Shown: positions 25,175 through 34,893, numbered from the stretch's first letter. The stretch is 64,000 bases of DNA from Actinomadura graeca (GCF_019175365.1 NZ_CP059572.1:6014001-6078000), one strand, 5' to 3'. Numbers and translations are program-made. The notes: generated from the sequence alone by a model not told the origin.

Positions 25175-26551
25175 GTGCCCGACCCGGCTCCCGTCCCCGC
25201 CTCGGCCGCGGCGGAGCGGGCGGACGCGGCGCGGCAGGCAGTCCCCGCGAAGAGCGGACGGGTGCGGACCGCGAAGAAGCGGAGCACGCTGCCGAAGGCG
25301 CCGAAGGCCGACCTCGCCGATCACCCCGCGTGGCAGGGCGCGCGGTTGTTCCCGGTAGCGGGCCTCCGCAATGACCACGAGCGGGAGGCGCGGGCCACCT
25401 CCACCTTGCTGGCGGTGATGACGCAGGTCCCGGAGTTCGGGCGGCGGCTGACGGCCAGGTTCAACGCCCCGGCCGGGACGGTCCAGACGTTCGTCGAGGC
25501 GCCCTTCAAGCACGGCGACGGCAAGGTCCGGCCGGACGGGGTGATCCGCGTGGCGCGGGCCGGGCGGATCTGGACGGCGCTGCTCGAGACCAAGACCGGC
25601 GGGAGCCCGCTGAAGGCGGAGCAGGTAGAGGCGTACCTGGACGTCGCCGCCCGGAACGGGTACGAGACCGTCATCACGCTGTCGAACGACCTGGCACTGG
25701 ACGGTGAGCATCCGCTGACCGTCGACAAGCGGAAGCTGCGCAAGGTGGCCCTGCGGCACCTGTCGTGGGCCGAGGTCGCCCACGAGGCGCACATGCTCTG
25801 CCATCATCACGGGCTGGCAGGTCCGGCGCATGCTTGGCTGCTCGGAGAGCTGCTGCACTACCTGCGCCACGACAACGCCGGGTGCCAGGGCTTCCAGGAC
25901 ATGGGACAGGCGTGGGTCCCGGTGCGCAACGCCATCGCGGCGGGCACGCTGCGGCCCGGCGACAGATACGCGCCGCGCGTGGCCGAGAGCTGGGAAAGGC
26001 TCGTCCGGCAGCTGTGCCTGCGGCTGAGCGGGGAGACGGGGCTGAACGTCGCGCCGGTCACCCGGCGAAGGCGCGGCGGTGACGCGGGGGAGCGCCGGGC
26101 GGCCATCGTGGCGTCCCTCATCGGGTCCGGGCGGATGAGCGCCGAGGTGCGGCTGCCGGGCGCGGGCGGGCCGGTGCGGATCGAGGCCGATCTGCGGACG
26201 GGACGGATCGAGACGTCCGTCGAGATCCCGGCGGCGGCCCGGGCGCGCGCTCTGACGCGGGTCCAGTGGCTTCTGCGGCAGCTGGCGGACGCGCCACCGG
26301 AGCTTCGCGTGGAGGCGCTGGCGGACGGACGTCCCGATGGGCCGTGCGAGGTGCTGAAGAACCTCAGGAGCGAACCGGGGCTCCTCGTTCCCGCCGGAGG
26401 GGAGATCGCCTCGTTCCGCTTGACTCTCCCGACCGGTATGGGCGCCAAGCGGGGAACGGACGAAGCGGGGTTCGTGCGGAGCGTGGACATCGCCGTGGAC
26501 CGGTTGCATCAGGAGGTCATCCGGGTGCTGAAGGTGGACGCCGGGGGGTGA
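25175..26551 (+). CDS. PD-(D/E)XK nuclease-like domain, C-terminal part of a TerD fusion
   Basis: Same frame as the TerD segment; GTG 25175 is the best independent start, after an Asp/Glu/Gly-rich linker (25080-25175). The nuclease signature is [10 protein letters not shown] with Asp121, then ALLETKTG with Glu138 and Lys140, and [22 protein letters not shown] helix with [14 protein letters not shown] precedes it as in other members. The last 200 residues are beta-rich and unrecognised. The uninterrupted product would be 668 residues. Published surveys of Ter systems link them to DNA-processing enzymes, so a stress-gated nuclease is plausible. Activity is inferred. Confidence 0.65.
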   Translation: MPDPAPVPASAAAERADAARQAVPAKSGRVRTAKKRSTLPKAPKADLADHPAWQGARLFPVAGLRNDHEREARATSTLLAVMTQVPEFGRRLTARFNAPAGTVQTFVEAPFKHGDGKVRPDGVIRVARAGRIWTALLETKTGGSPLKAEQVEAYLDVAARNGYETVITLSNDLALDGEHPLTVDKRKLRKVALRHLSWAEVAHEAHMLCHHHGLAGPAHAWLLGELLHYLRHDNAGCQGFQDMGQAWVPVRNAIAAGTLRPGDRYAPRVAESWERLVRQLCLRLSGETGLNVAPVTRRRRGGDAGERRAAIVASLIGSGRMSAEVRLPGAGGPVRIEADLRTGRIETSVEIPAAARARALTRVQWLLRQLADAPPELRVEALADGRPDGPCEVLKNLRSEPGLLVPAGGEIASFRLTLPTGMGAKRGTDEAGFVRSVDIAVDRLHQEVIRVLKVDAGG

Positions 26552-26678
26552 GGGATTCCTGGCGGGCAAGGGATTGCCTCGCGTATCGGCAAGAGGGCCT
26601 TGCGGCGCGCGAATCTTTGATCTCATAGAGGCATCGAACGACTACGCGGAGTCATGATCGGGTCTGGAGGGGGACCGT

Positions 26679-27161
26679 ATGGTCGGGGACTCGCAGCCCG
26701 CGCGGTGCCAGGGGATCGGACGGGGCGTCACGGTTCCTCCCGGGCATTACGCGTCTGTGGCGTGCGATGAGAGGTTTCGGCTGCTCAGGAGGAGGTTCGC
26801 GCACCTGGCGCTCTGGGTTCTTTGTGGGTCTTTAGGGTGGTATTTCGCCTACGTCGCGCTGTCCGGGTTCGCCCGGGGGTTCATGGCGCGGACGGTGGTC
26901 GGCGACCTCAACGTCGCGCTGCTGCTGGGCCTGCTGCAGTTCGTCGTGACCTTCGCGCTGACCGGGGCGTACGTCGCCTACGCGCGGCGGCGCCTCGATC
27001 CGCTGGCCGCCGAGCTGCGCGCCGGGCCGCCCGGCGGCGTGCGGGTGCCGCGGCCGGTCGCCGAGGTGCGGGTGCCGCGGCCAGCCGGCGGTGTGGTCGT
27101 GCCCGAGCCGCGGGGTGAGTGGAACAAGGCCGTCCGTCCTGACCTGGGGGAAGTGGGTTGA
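26679..27161 (+). CDS. DUF485 membrane protein, ActP partner
   Basis: ATG 26679 with GGAGGGGG upstream; 160 residues. Two TM helices (ALWVLCGSLGWYFAYVALSGF, VALLLGLLQFVVTFALTGAY) fit DUF485, regularly encoded just before acetate symporters. The C-terminal tail has VRVPRP/VVVPEP repeats and ends EWNKAVR. Its stop overlaps the next start (TGATG), so the two genes are coupled. Confidence 0.8.
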   Translation: MVGDSQPARCQGIGRGVTVPPGHYASVACDERFRLLRRRFAHLALWVLCGSLGWYFAYVALSGFARGFMARTVVGDLNVALLLGLLQFVVTFALTGAYVAYARRRLDPLAAELRAGPPGGVRVPRPVAEVRVPRPAGGVVVPEPRGEWNKAVRPDLGEVG

Positions 27162-28825
27162 TGGACGAGCGGATGCTGACGTTCGGGCTGTTCGTCGGAT
27201 TCGTGCTGGTCACGCTCGGGATCACCGTGCGGGCGCGGGCCGGCGGCAAGGGCGCGGACGACTTCTACGCGGGCGGGCGGATGCTGTCCGGCCCGCGCAA
27301 CGGGGTCGCGCTCGCCGGGGACTACATGTCGGCGGCCTCGTTCCTCGGCATCGCCGGGATCATCGCGCTGTCCGGCTACGACGGGCTGCTGTACTCGATC
27401 GGCTTCCTGGTGGCGTGGGTGGTCACGCTGCCGCTGGTCGAGCTGATGCGCAACACCGGCCGGTTCACGATGGGCGACGTCCTGACGCGGGGGGCCCGCG
27501 GTCAGGCGGGGGTGCGGGCGGCGGCGGTCGTCTCCACCGTCACCGTGTCGGTGTTCTACCTGCTCGCGCAGATGGTCGGGGCGGGCGCGCTGGTGTCGCT
27601 GCTGCTCGGCATCCACGAGGGGCGGCGGTTCCTCGGGATGTCCACGGGCACCGCGCGGACGGCCACGATCGTCGCGGTCGGGGTGCTGATGATCTGTTAC
27701 GTGATGGTCGGCGGGATGAAGGCCACCACGTGGGTGCAGATCATCAAGTCCGTGCTGCTGATGGCCGGCGGGGTGGTGCTGACGGCGCTGGTGCTCGGGC
27801 GGTTCGGCTTCGACGTCGGCGCGATGCTCGGGTCGGCCGCCGACGCGAGCGGGAAGGGCGCCGACTTCCTCAGGCCCGGCCAGCGGTACGGCCAGGACGT
27901 CCCCGGCGACTCCTACCGGACGATCGTGAACAAGCTCGACTTCATCAGCCTCGCGCTCGCGCTGGTGCTCGGCACCGCGGGCCTGCCCCACATCGTCAAC
28001 CGGTTCTTCACCGTGCCCGATTCGCGGGCCGCCCGGACATCGGTGTCCTGGGCGATCGGCCTGATCGGCGCCTTCTACCTGATGACGCTGGTCCTCGGGT
28101 TCGGCGCGGCCGCGCTGGTCGGACGGCAGGCGATCGTCGCGCAGGACCCGTCCGGCAACACCGCCGCGCCGCAGCTCGCGCGGGCCGTCGGCGAGCACGT
28201 CGCCGGACGGGCGGGCGGCCAGATCCTGCTCGCGTTCATCGGCGCGGTGGCGTTCGCGACGATCCTCGCCGTGGTGTCCGGGCTGGTGCTGGCGTCCGCG
28301 ACGTCCCTGGCGCACGACGGCTTCGGCCAGGTGCTGATGCTCGGCCGCCCGCGCGAGTCGCAGGAGGTGGCGGTGGCCAGGGTCGCCTCGTTCCTCGTCG
28401 GCTCGGTCGCCGTGGTCCTCGCGGTCGTCGCGCAGAACCTGAATGTGGCGTTCCTGGTGGCGCTGGCGTTCGCGATGGCCGCGTCGGCGAACCTCCCGGC
28501 GATCGTGCTGTCGCTGTTCTGGCGGCGGTTCAACGCGGGCGGTGTCGTGGCGGGCGTCTACGGGGGCCTCGCCGCCTCGCTGGCGCTCGTGCTGCTGTCA
28601 CCGGTCGTGTCCGGGAAGGTCGACCCGGTGACAGGCAGGAGCCTGTCGCTGTTCCCGAAGGGCGTCGACTTCCACCTGTTCCCACTGGAGAATCCGGGCC
28701 TCGTCTCGATCCCGATCGGATTCCTGTGCGCGGTCGTGGGGACGTTCGCCGCCCGGCGCGAGACCGACCCCGCCCCCTACGACGACCTGGCGGTGCGTGC
28801 GCTGACCGGCGCGGGCTCGCACTGA
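27161..28825 (+). CDS. actP: Sodium/solute symporter, ActP-like cation-acetate permease
   Basis: ATG 27161 overlaps the upstream stop; 554 residues and about 13 TM helices. SSS-family landmarks include ADDFYAGGRMLSGPRNGVAL, AGDYMSAASFLGI, and VLGTAGLPHIVNRFFTVPD with the conserved Pro/His loop. Pairing with DUF485 supports import of acetate or a similar short carboxylate. Symbol given by family and context. Confidence 0.85.
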   Translation: MDERMLTFGLFVGFVLVTLGITVRARAGGKGADDFYAGGRMLSGPRNGVALAGDYMSAASFLGIAGIIALSGYDGLLYSIGFLVAWVVTLPLVELMRNTGRFTMGDVLTRGARGQAGVRAAAVVSTVTVSVFYLLAQMVGAGALVSLLLGIHEGRRFLGMSTGTARTATIVAVGVLMICYVMVGGMKATTWVQIIKSVLLMAGGVVLTALVLGRFGFDVGAMLGSAADASGKGADFLRPGQRYGQDVPGDSYRTIVNKLDFISLALALVLGTAGLPHIVNRFFTVPDSRAARTSVSWAIGLIGAFYLMTLVLGFGAAALVGRQAIVAQDPSGNTAAPQLARAVGEHVAGRAGGQILLAFIGAVAFATILAVVSGLVLASATSLAHDGFGQVLMLGRPRESQEVAVARVASFLVGSVAVVLAVVAQNLNVAFLVALAFAMAASANLPAIVLSLFWRRFNAGGVVAGVYGGLAASLALVLLSPVVSGKVDPVTGRSLSLFPKGVDFHLFPLENPGLVSIPIGFLCAVVGTFAARRETDPAPYDDLAVRALTGAGSH

Positions 28826-28994
28826 CGGCGGTGCCGAAGCGGGCGGGCACGCGACCCCGGCAGGAAGATCCGCGCTGTCCTGGACCGTGCCCTAATGCGA
28901 CGAGTGCCCGGGCCGCGGTGGGTTCGCGTGGCACAATGTTGGATCGCGCCCCAGGGGCGGACCACGGCCAACTGCCGGGAGGAGGTGCGGCGGC

Positions 28995-31298
28995 GTGTCC
29001 CATGCCGGTCGAGGCCCTGCACGGCACGGCCGTCCGGCAGGCCGTCCCGGAGCGAGGACCACGGCGGCGCTCGCCGTCCTGACGCTCGCCTCCGCGGCGG
29101 CGGTGCCCGCGTTCCTCACCTCCGAGGGCGCCCTCCCGGACGAGCGTTCCGCCCGCGGCACCGCGGCGGGCGCCCCCTACGCCTCGCGGACGGACCAGAT
29201 CCGCGCCCGCGAATGGCACCTCGGCGTCCTGCGCGCCCCCCGGGCCTGGCGGTGGTCGCGGGGCACCGGCGTGACCGTCGCCGTCCTCGACACCGGCGTC
29301 GACCGGCGGCACCCCGACCTCACCGGCCGCGTCCTCGGCGGCCCCGACCTGACCGGCGGCGGGCGCCGTCCCGGCGGCCGCTACTGGGGCGTGCACGGGA
29401 CGTCCATGGCGAGCATCATCGCCGGGCACGGTCACGGCCCCGGCCTCGCCGAGGGCATGATGGGCGTCGCCCCGCAGAGCCGTGTGCTGTCGGTGCGGGT
29501 CACGCTGGAGAACGACGACCCGCTGCGGCAGAACCCGCAGGCCGGCGGTGACCGCGACGCCATCGCCCGCGGCATCCGATACGCCGTCGACCACGGCGCC
29601 GACATCATCAACATGTCGCTCGGCGGCGGCCAGCTGCACTACAACGGCGCCCCCTCGCAGGAGGCCGCGATCAAGTACGCGCTCGGCCGCGGCGTGGTCT
29701 TGATCGCCTCCGCGGGCAACGACGGGTCCGGCGCCAACCGCAAGAACTTCCCCGCCGCGTACCCGGGGGTGATCGCGGTCGGCGCGCTCGACCGGCGGCT
29801 CCGCCTGTGGAAGGACAGCAACCGCCGCTCGCACGCCTCGGTGTGCGCGCCGGGCGTCGACATCGTCAGCGCCGACTCCAGCAACGGCTACGTCGTCGGG
29901 ACGGGCACCAGCGCGTCCTCGGCGATGGTCGCGGGCGTCGCCGCGCTCGTCCGCGCGCGGTACCCCAGGCTGAGCCCGGAGGAGGTCCGCCAGGCGCTCG
30001 TCCAGGGATCGCCCTCGCGCCGCGGACGCCCGACGGGCTTCGCCGCCTGCCGCGGCCCCGTCGACGCCGTCCGGACGCTGATGGCCGCGGCCGCGCTCAA
30101 CAAGACCTCCCGGGGCCTGGTCACGGCGCCGACGCCGGCCGCCGCGCCCGCACCGGCCGCCGCGTCCCCCGAGGAGGACCGCGACGTGCTGCTCCCGGCC
30201 GTCCTCGGCGGCGGCATCGTGCTGATCGTGCTGGGGCTCGTCCTCGGCTGGCGGCAGCGGCGCCGCCCCGACGAGGACGACGAGCCCGGCGGCGTCGTCC
30301 CCGAGTACGGGCTGCCGTCGTCGAGCGTGCCGCGCGAGGAGATCGGCGGGGCCGCCGCGTCCGCCGCCGAGCCCGTGATGCCGCTCGGCGCGCCGCCGCC
30401 GTCCCCGGCCGCGCCGCTCAGCACGCCGGTGTGGCAGAGCGCCGAGGCGTACACGGGTCCGCCGATGTACTCCGCGCAGGAGGAGTACGCGGAGGCCGGG
30501 GAGTACGCCGAATCGGGGACGTACGGAGTGTCCCGGGAGTACGGCGATCTGGGCGAGTACTCCGAACCGGGCGCGTACGCAGAACCCGGCGTGTACGGCG
30601 AGCCGGGCGCGTATGCCGAGCCTGGCGTCTACGGGGAGCCTGGCGCGTATGCCGAGCCCGGTGTGTACGGCGAGCCTGGCGTCTACAGGGAGCCTGTGGA
30701 GCATCCTGAGCCGGACATGTTCGCCGAGCCGCACCCACTGTCGCCCATGCCGCTGACCCCGCCCACGCCGGACGGGGCCGGGGAGACGCCTCCCGAGCCA
30801 CCCGCGCGGCCGTCGACGCAGCCGCGGATCTTGACGTCGGAGCTGCGTCCGTTCGTCCCGAGCGAGTTCCCTCCGCTCTTCCCGCCGGGCCTGACCGGCG
30901 CCAACGGCCTGAACGGATCCAGCGGCCTGAACGGGTCTAACGGGTCGAATGGCGCGAACGGATCGAACGGATCGAACGGATCGAACGGATCGAACGGCAC
31001 CAACGGGTCGCAGGGGCTCAACGGCACCAACGGGTCGCAGGGAAAGCACGCCAACGGGAACGACGGCGTCCCCAACGGCAGGCACCACGGCCCTCCGCCC
31101 CCGTCGGCCGAGCGCCCCCCGGACGGTCACGACCTCAACGGCGCCGAATTCGGCGGCCCGCCCTCGCCACCGCCGGACACCGGGACCACCTCCCCGTTCC
31201 CCGCGGTGCCCCCCGAGCCGCCGGACGACCCGCGCCCGCCCGCGCCGCCGCCCCCACCGCCCTCCGACGACGAGGACTACCGGCCTCCCTGGTGGTGA
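28995..31298 (+). CDS. Mycosin-like subtilase (S8) with long repetitive C-terminal tail
   Basis: GTG 28995, after GGAGGAGG; 767 residues. An N-terminal hydrophobic segment (about 22-42) serves as export signal. The triad is Asp99 in AVLDTGVD, His134 in VHGTSMAS and Ser306 in GTSASSAMVAG. A TM helix (about 399-419) then a stop-transfer WRQRRRP place the rest, about 345 residues, inside the cell. That tail is Pro/Glu-rich with EPGxY repeats, then an Asn-Gly-Ser triplet block and a poly-Pro end PPWW. Mycosins work with type VII secretion, but no esx/ecc genes are nearby. Confidence 0.85.
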   Translation: MSHAGRGPARHGRPAGRPGARTTAALAVLTLASAAAVPAFLTSEGALPDERSARGTAAGAPYASRTDQIRAREWHLGVLRAPRAWRWSRGTGVTVAVLDTGVDRRHPDLTGRVLGGPDLTGGGRRPGGRYWGVHGTSMASIIAGHGHGPGLAEGMMGVAPQSRVLSVRVTLENDDPLRQNPQAGGDRDAIARGIRYAVDHGADIINMSLGGGQLHYNGAPSQEAAIKYALGRGVVLIASAGNDGSGANRKNFPAAYPGVIAVGALDRRLRLWKDSNRRSHASVCAPGVDIVSADSSNGYVVGTGTSASSAMVAGVAALVRARYPRLSPEEVRQALVQGSPSRRGRPTGFAACRGPVDAVRTLMAAAALNKTSRGLVTAPTPAAAPAPAAASPEEDRDVLLPAVLGGGIVLIVLGLVLGWRQRRRPDEDDEPGGVVPEYGLPSSSVPREEIGGAAASAAEPVMPLGAPPPSPAAPLSTPVWQSAEAYTGPPMYSAQEEYAEAGEYAESGTYGVSREYGDLGEYSEPGAYAEPGVYGEPGAYAEPGVYGEPGAYAEPGVYGEPGVYREPVEHPEPDMFAEPHPLSPMPLTPPTPDGAGETPPEPPARPSTQPRILTSELRPFVPSEFPPLFPPGLTGANGLNGSSGLNGSNGSNGANGSNGSNGSNGSNGTNGSQGLNGTNGSQGKHANGNDGVPNGRHHGPPPPSAERPPDGHDLNGAEFGGPPSPPPDTGTTSPFPAVPPEPPDDPRPPAPPPPPPSDDEDYRPPWW
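30481..30711 (+). repeat. EPGAYAEPGVYG coding repeats in the mycosin tail
   Basis: About eight short Glu-Pro-Gly-x-Tyr units; the best-preserved part alternates EPGAYA and EPGVYG as near-identical 36-bp blocks. The regular Tyr residues could be phosphorylation or stacking sites; unproved. Confidence 0.8.
30899..31062 (+). repeat. Asn-Gly-Ser triplet repeat from a 9-bp DNA unit
   Basis: AACGGATCG is repeated head-to-tail in the centre of the block, encoding NGS repeats with NGL, NGA and NGT variants. This is slippage-prone DNA in frame, so length changes keep the gene open. Confidence 0.8.
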
Positions 31299-31417
31299 AC
31301 GGGGACGCCGCCGCTACTCCGGCGGGCGTAGCGGGGGAGTCTCCGGCCGGACGATGACGTCCCGCGGACCCGTCGCGGAGCATCGACCCATCCGCACACA
31401 GGAAGGGTCGAAGGACC

Positions 31418-31723
31418 ATGCTGACGACATTGGCGACACAGATCACGGCGCACCCGGGGGGCTGGCACGACGGCGGGGACCCGCCCGCGTTCTGGCCGGT
31501 CTTCCCGATCACGTTCGGGCTGTTCTGGCTGGCCGTGCTGGGCACGGCGTTCTACCTGATCCGCCGCCGGTGGACGGCGGGCGGGGGCGGGACGGCGACC
31601 TCGGCGGCCGCGGCGGACCCGTCGGCTCAGGCGCAGTCGATCCTCGCGGAGCGCTTCGCCCGAGGCGAGATCGACGAGGACGAGTACCTGATGCGCATGT
31701 CCGCCCTGCGCAACGGCGGCTGA
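31418..31723 (+). CDS. SHOCT-domain small membrane protein
   Basis: ATG 31418 with GGAAGGG upstream; 101 residues. One TM helix (about 26-48, PVFPITFGLFWLAVLGTAFYL) is followed by an Ala/Gly linker and a C-terminal SHOCT motif (ILAERFARGEIDEDEYLMRM). SHOCT is a short oligomerisation domain; role unknown. Confidence 0.8.
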   Translation: MLTTLATQITAHPGGWHDGGDPPAFWPVFPITFGLFWLAVLGTAFYLIRRRWTAGGGGTATSAAAADPSAQAQSILAERFARGEIDEDEYLMRMSALRNGG

Positions 31724-31786
31724 CGGCGGCCGCGGCGACCGGCGGCGACCGGCGGCGCGGTGGCGCGCAGCAGGGCCTGCCCGGGG

Positions 31787-32407
31787 TCAGTCGGCCCCGG
31801 CCTCCTCGAAGATCCGGTCGATGCCGTCCGGGTACATCGGCGCCCGGGCGGCCGCGTCGGCGAAGCGGGTGAGCAGCCGGGCGAACTCGGCGCGCTCCGG
31901 GCCCGTCCAGCCGGTCATGAGCTCGTCGAGGTAGGCGCGGCGGAACCGGTCGGAGACGGCCTTGACGCGCCGTCCCGCCTCGGTGAGCCCGAGGTTGGCG
32001 CGCCGCGCGTCCACGGGTGAGGGGCGCCGGGACACGAGGCCCGCGTCGATCGCGTGCCCGACGAGGCGGCTCGCGGTGGACGGGTCGACCTCCAGCCGCT
32101 CGGCGACGGCGCCCACGGTCACCTCGCAGGGGTCGGCGCCGCCCGGCTCGGCGTCGCCGCCCGGGGCGGTGTCCGGACGCGCGGGCGGCCCCGCCGTGAG
32201 CGCGGCGACGGCGTTCACGACCATCAGGTTGGAGATCTGGAGCGGCCGTCCGCCGGGGCCGCCGGACGTCTGGGCGCGGATGCGCTTCATCAGGTCGGGT
32301 TTGGCCCAGACGCGGCGGAGGTGGAACAGCGCGACGCCGATGTCGGCGAGGACGGGATCCGGGTCCTGCCCGGTGGGCCGTCCGGTGGCGGAGGTCTCCG
32401 TCGCCAT
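31787..32407 (-). CDS. MarR-family regulator
   Basis: 206 residues from ATG 32407. Winged-helix core: VGAVAERLEVDPSTASRLVGHAIDAGLVSRRPSPVDARRANL, with the conserved wing Asp-Arg. An insertion of about 25 Gly/Pro/Asp-rich residues precedes the core. The target is probably itself or a nearby gene; a low-GC dyad stands upstream (32462-32482). Confidence 0.85.
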   Translation of the reverse strand: MATETSATGRPTGQDPDPVLADIGVALFHLRRVWAKPDLMKRIRAQTSGGPGGRPLQISNLMVVNAVAALTAGPPARPDTAPGGDAEPGGADPCEVTVGAVAERLEVDPSTASRLVGHAIDAGLVSRRPSPVDARRANLGLTEAGRRVKAVSDRFRRAYLDELMTGWTGPERAEFARLLTRFADAAARAPMYPDGIDRIFEEAGAD

Positions 32408-32461
32408 GCAAGGTCTCCTGTCCCGGCCTGTCGTCGCCTGCCGTCCACCCTAACGGATGTA

Positions 32462-32482
32462 GTGTGCATATTTTCTTTACAC
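32462..32482. promoter_or_regulatory. AT-rich dyad upstream of the MarR gene
   Basis: GTGTGCATATTTTCTTTACAC has GTGT/ACAC ends and an AT-rich centre, 55-75 bp before the MarR start, in otherwise GC-rich DNA. Candidate promoter/operator. Confidence 0.35.
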
Positions 32483-32701
32483 GCTCCTTATACGCGGGCC
32501 GCGAAACGCCGGGCGGCTCCTGTGACTCATGATCGGAACGGGACACAAGGCGACGCAGAGCCGCAGGTGAAGGGGGATGTGGTGCACTGAAAGGGCCCCG
32601 GCCGTTCCGCGCGAACCGCCGGAACTTGTCGGCGCGGACGCGTAGCATGGCACCCTGCCGAACCCGGACGACCCGGGATCAGTAACCACAGAGGGGACCT
32701 C

Positions 32702-33067
32702 ATGCGCGCGGCGGACGCCCCCGGTGATGACCCTCAACAGGACGGAAGCATGGACGATGGGTCAGCCCTCCAACCCGTGACCGACGACAGGGAAGACGAC
32801 CACGCCTTTCCCGCCGACCTCCTCTCCGAGCGCGACCGCCAGATCCTCGCCTTCGAACGGCAGTGGTGGAAGTACGCCGGAGCCAAGGAGCAGGCCATCC
32901 GTGAGCTGTTCGACATGTCGGCTACGCGGTACTACCAGCTCCTGAACATCCTCATCGACCGGCCCGAGGCGCTGGAGTGCGACCCGATGCTGGTCAAGCG
33001 GCTGCGCCGGGTCAGGACGCAGCGGCAGCGACGCCGCGCCGCGAGCCGACTCGGCATCAGGCCCTGA
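32702..33067 (+). CDS. DUF3263 protein (HTH-like)
   Basis: ATG 32702 with GAGGGG 6 nt upstream gives 121 residues; ATG 32750 is a shorter alternative. The core LSERDRQILAFERQWWKYAGAKEQAIRELFDMSATRYYQLLN is the DUF3263 signature and looks like a sigma/HTH-type DNA-binding fold. It lies just upstream of otsB and probably shares its transcript. Function not established. Confidence 0.85.
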   Translation: MRAADAPGDDPQQDGSMDDGSALQPVTDDREDDHAFPADLLSERDRQILAFERQWWKYAGAKEQAIRELFDMSATRYYQLLNILIDRPEALECDPMLVKRLRRVRTQRQRRRAASRLGIRP

Positions 33068-33087
33068 CATGGCCAACACTGGATGGT

Positions 33088-33906
33088 GTGAACTCTCCCC
33101 GCTCTCTGACGGCCGCCGGCTCTGACGGCCTGGACGCCATCCGTGACACTCCCGCAGGGGCCGTGCTCGGCTTCGACTTCGACGGCACGCTGGCGCCGAT
33201 CGTGGACGATCCGTCCGCTGCCCGGGCCCACCCGGGCGCGGCCCCGGCCCTGGCACGCCTCGCCCCGCTCGTGGGCTCGCTGGTCATCGTGACCGGCCGT
33301 CCCGCCGCCGTCGCGGTGGAGTACGGCGGCTTCGCGGGCATCGACGGGCTCGTCGTGCTCGGCCAGTACGGGCGCGAACGCTGGGAGTCGGGCACGCTGA
33401 CCGTGCCCGAGCCCCCGGCGGGCGTCGCCGAGGCACGGGCGAAGCTGCCCGGCGTGCTCGGCGCGGCGGGCGCCCCGCCCGAGACCTACGTGGAGGACAA
33501 GGGCCAGGCGCTCGCCGTCCACACGCGGCGGTGCGCCGAGCCCGAGGTCGCGCTCGAACGGCTGCGGAGCATCCTCGCCGCGCTCGCCGAGCGGACCGGC
33601 CTCGTCGTGGAGCCCGGGCGGTTCGTCCTCGAACTGCGCCCGCCCGGCATGGACAAGGGCGTGGCGCTCCGCTCGTTCATCGACGACCGCGGCGCGCGGC
33701 CGTCCGCCGTCCTGTTCGCCGGGGACGACCTCGGCGACCTCGCCGCGTTCGGCGCCGTCGAGGAACTGCGCGCCGAGGGCGTGCCGGGCGTGAAGGTGTG
33801 CAGCGGTTCCACCGAGGTCACCGCCCTGGCCGACCGCGCCGACGTGATCGTGGACGGCCCGCCCGGCGTGGTGGCGCTGCTCGATGCCCTCGCCCGGCGC
33901 GAGTGA
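33088..33906 (+). CDS. otsB: Trehalose-6-phosphate phosphatase
   Basis: GTG 33088 gives 272 residues starting MNSPRSLTAAG; no strong ribosome binding site, 20 bp after the DUF3263 stop. HAD motif I is GFDFDGTLAPIVDDP, with motif II in LVIVTGRP and motif IV in FAGDDLGDLAAF. It removes phosphate from trehalose-6-phosphate made by OtsA (40091-41632), completing trehalose synthesis for osmotic and desiccation tolerance. Confidence 0.88.
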   Translation: MNSPRSLTAAGSDGLDAIRDTPAGAVLGFDFDGTLAPIVDDPSAARAHPGAAPALARLAPLVGSLVIVTGRPAAVAVEYGGFAGIDGLVVLGQYGRERWESGTLTVPEPPAGVAEARAKLPGVLGAAGAPPETYVEDKGQALAVHTRRCAEPEVALERLRSILAALAERTGLVVEPGRFVLELRPPGMDKGVALRSFIDDRGARPSAVLFAGDDLGDLAAFGAVEELRAEGVPGVKVCSGSTEVTALADRADVIVDGPPGVVALLDALARRE

Positions 33907-34075
33907 CCGCGCCGGGGTGACGGCGGTGAGACCGTCCTGGCGGGCGTGACCAGGGTCACCTTCGTGATCATCGGGTCTGCTGAGCCTCCGGTGCCGCCTG
34001 TGACGTATTACCTAATTGCGCGAAATTTGGTGAATTGCGGTTGTGGGCCGCGTGGGGAAGCGGAGGGCGAGGCGG

Positions 34076-34876
34076 ATGGACCCGGACCCGTTCACGACGG
34101 GCCCGTTGGGCGCCCGGGAGACCAGCGGCGTCGAGGTGCGCCTCGGCGCTCCGCCACAGGCGGGGCGCCGGCGGCGCGGCTCCCGGAGGGCGCGCGGGAC
34201 GCGGAGGCGGGCCGATCGCCGTGGCGGGCCCGTGGCGGCGGGGATGCTCGCCCTCGCTGTGCTCGCGGTCGTCGCGATCGTCCTCGCCTCGCTCGCCGTG
34301 GCCGGGCTGCTGCCGTCGCGCCGTTCCGATGGCGGCAAGGGCGGCGGAACGGTCCGCGCGGCCGACGCGCCGCTGCCGCGCAGCGGGACGGGCATCGAGG
34401 TCGGGACGGCGGACGGGGCCCGGTACCGCATCGCGGCGGTGACGGGAGGCGTGGGCGGCCCACCCGAGACGTCCTCCCAGTCGCCGCCGTCCAGGACGGC
34501 GTTCGCCTACGTCGAGTACATCCTCACCAACCCGACGAAGGGGCGGGTGCTGCTCGACTTCCCCGGTGACGTGTTCGTCAGGCGCGCCCTCGTCACGCCG
34601 CGCGCCCGGGGACGGTGCATGCCGCAGGCCGGTGTCCCCGAGAACCTGTGCACGCCGCCGACCACGAGCGAGGTGGTCCGGCGCCTCGCGGGCGGAGAGC
34701 TGATCCCAGGGAACGGGGGCGCCAGGTACATGCCGCCCGGCGCGTCCTACCTGGTGCGCGCGACGGTCGATGTGCCGGTCGCGCGGGCGCTGACCCGCAA
34801 GGACATGAGGCTGTACGTGTGGAGACAGCTCTATATGGCCGACCGGCTCGCGGAACAGGCCCCTTTTCCGCGCTGA
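34076..34876 (+). CDS. Single-TM protein with extracytoplasmic domain
   Basis: ATG 34076 has GAGGCGG just upstream (a GTG at 34043 is an alternative) giving 266 residues. An Arg-rich cytoplasmic segment, one TM helix (VAAGMLALAVLAVVAIVLASLAVAGL), then about 170 residues outside with two Cys (RGRCMPQ, ENLCTPP) likely disulfide-bonded. The strand pattern (FAYVEYILTNPTKGRVLLDF) recalls DUF4352-like domains. Function unknown. Confidence 0.6.
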   Translation: MDPDPFTTGPLGARETSGVEVRLGAPPQAGRRRRGSRRARGTRRRADRRGGPVAAGMLALAVLAVVAIVLASLAVAGLLPSRRSDGGKGGGTVRAADAPLPRSGTGIEVGTADGARYRIAAVTGGVGGPPETSSQSPPSRTAFAYVEYILTNPTKGRVLLDFPGDVFVRRALVTPRARGRCMPQAGVPENLCTPPTTSEVVRRLAGGELIPGNGGARYMPPGASYLVRATVDVPVARALTRKDMRLYVWRQLYMADRLAEQAPFPR

Positions 34877-34893
34877 CGCGGGCGGGGACGGAA

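Noticed and set aside
28995..31298. Type VII secretion locus
   Set aside because: Only a mycosin-like protease is present; no EsxA/B, EccC or other membrane components.
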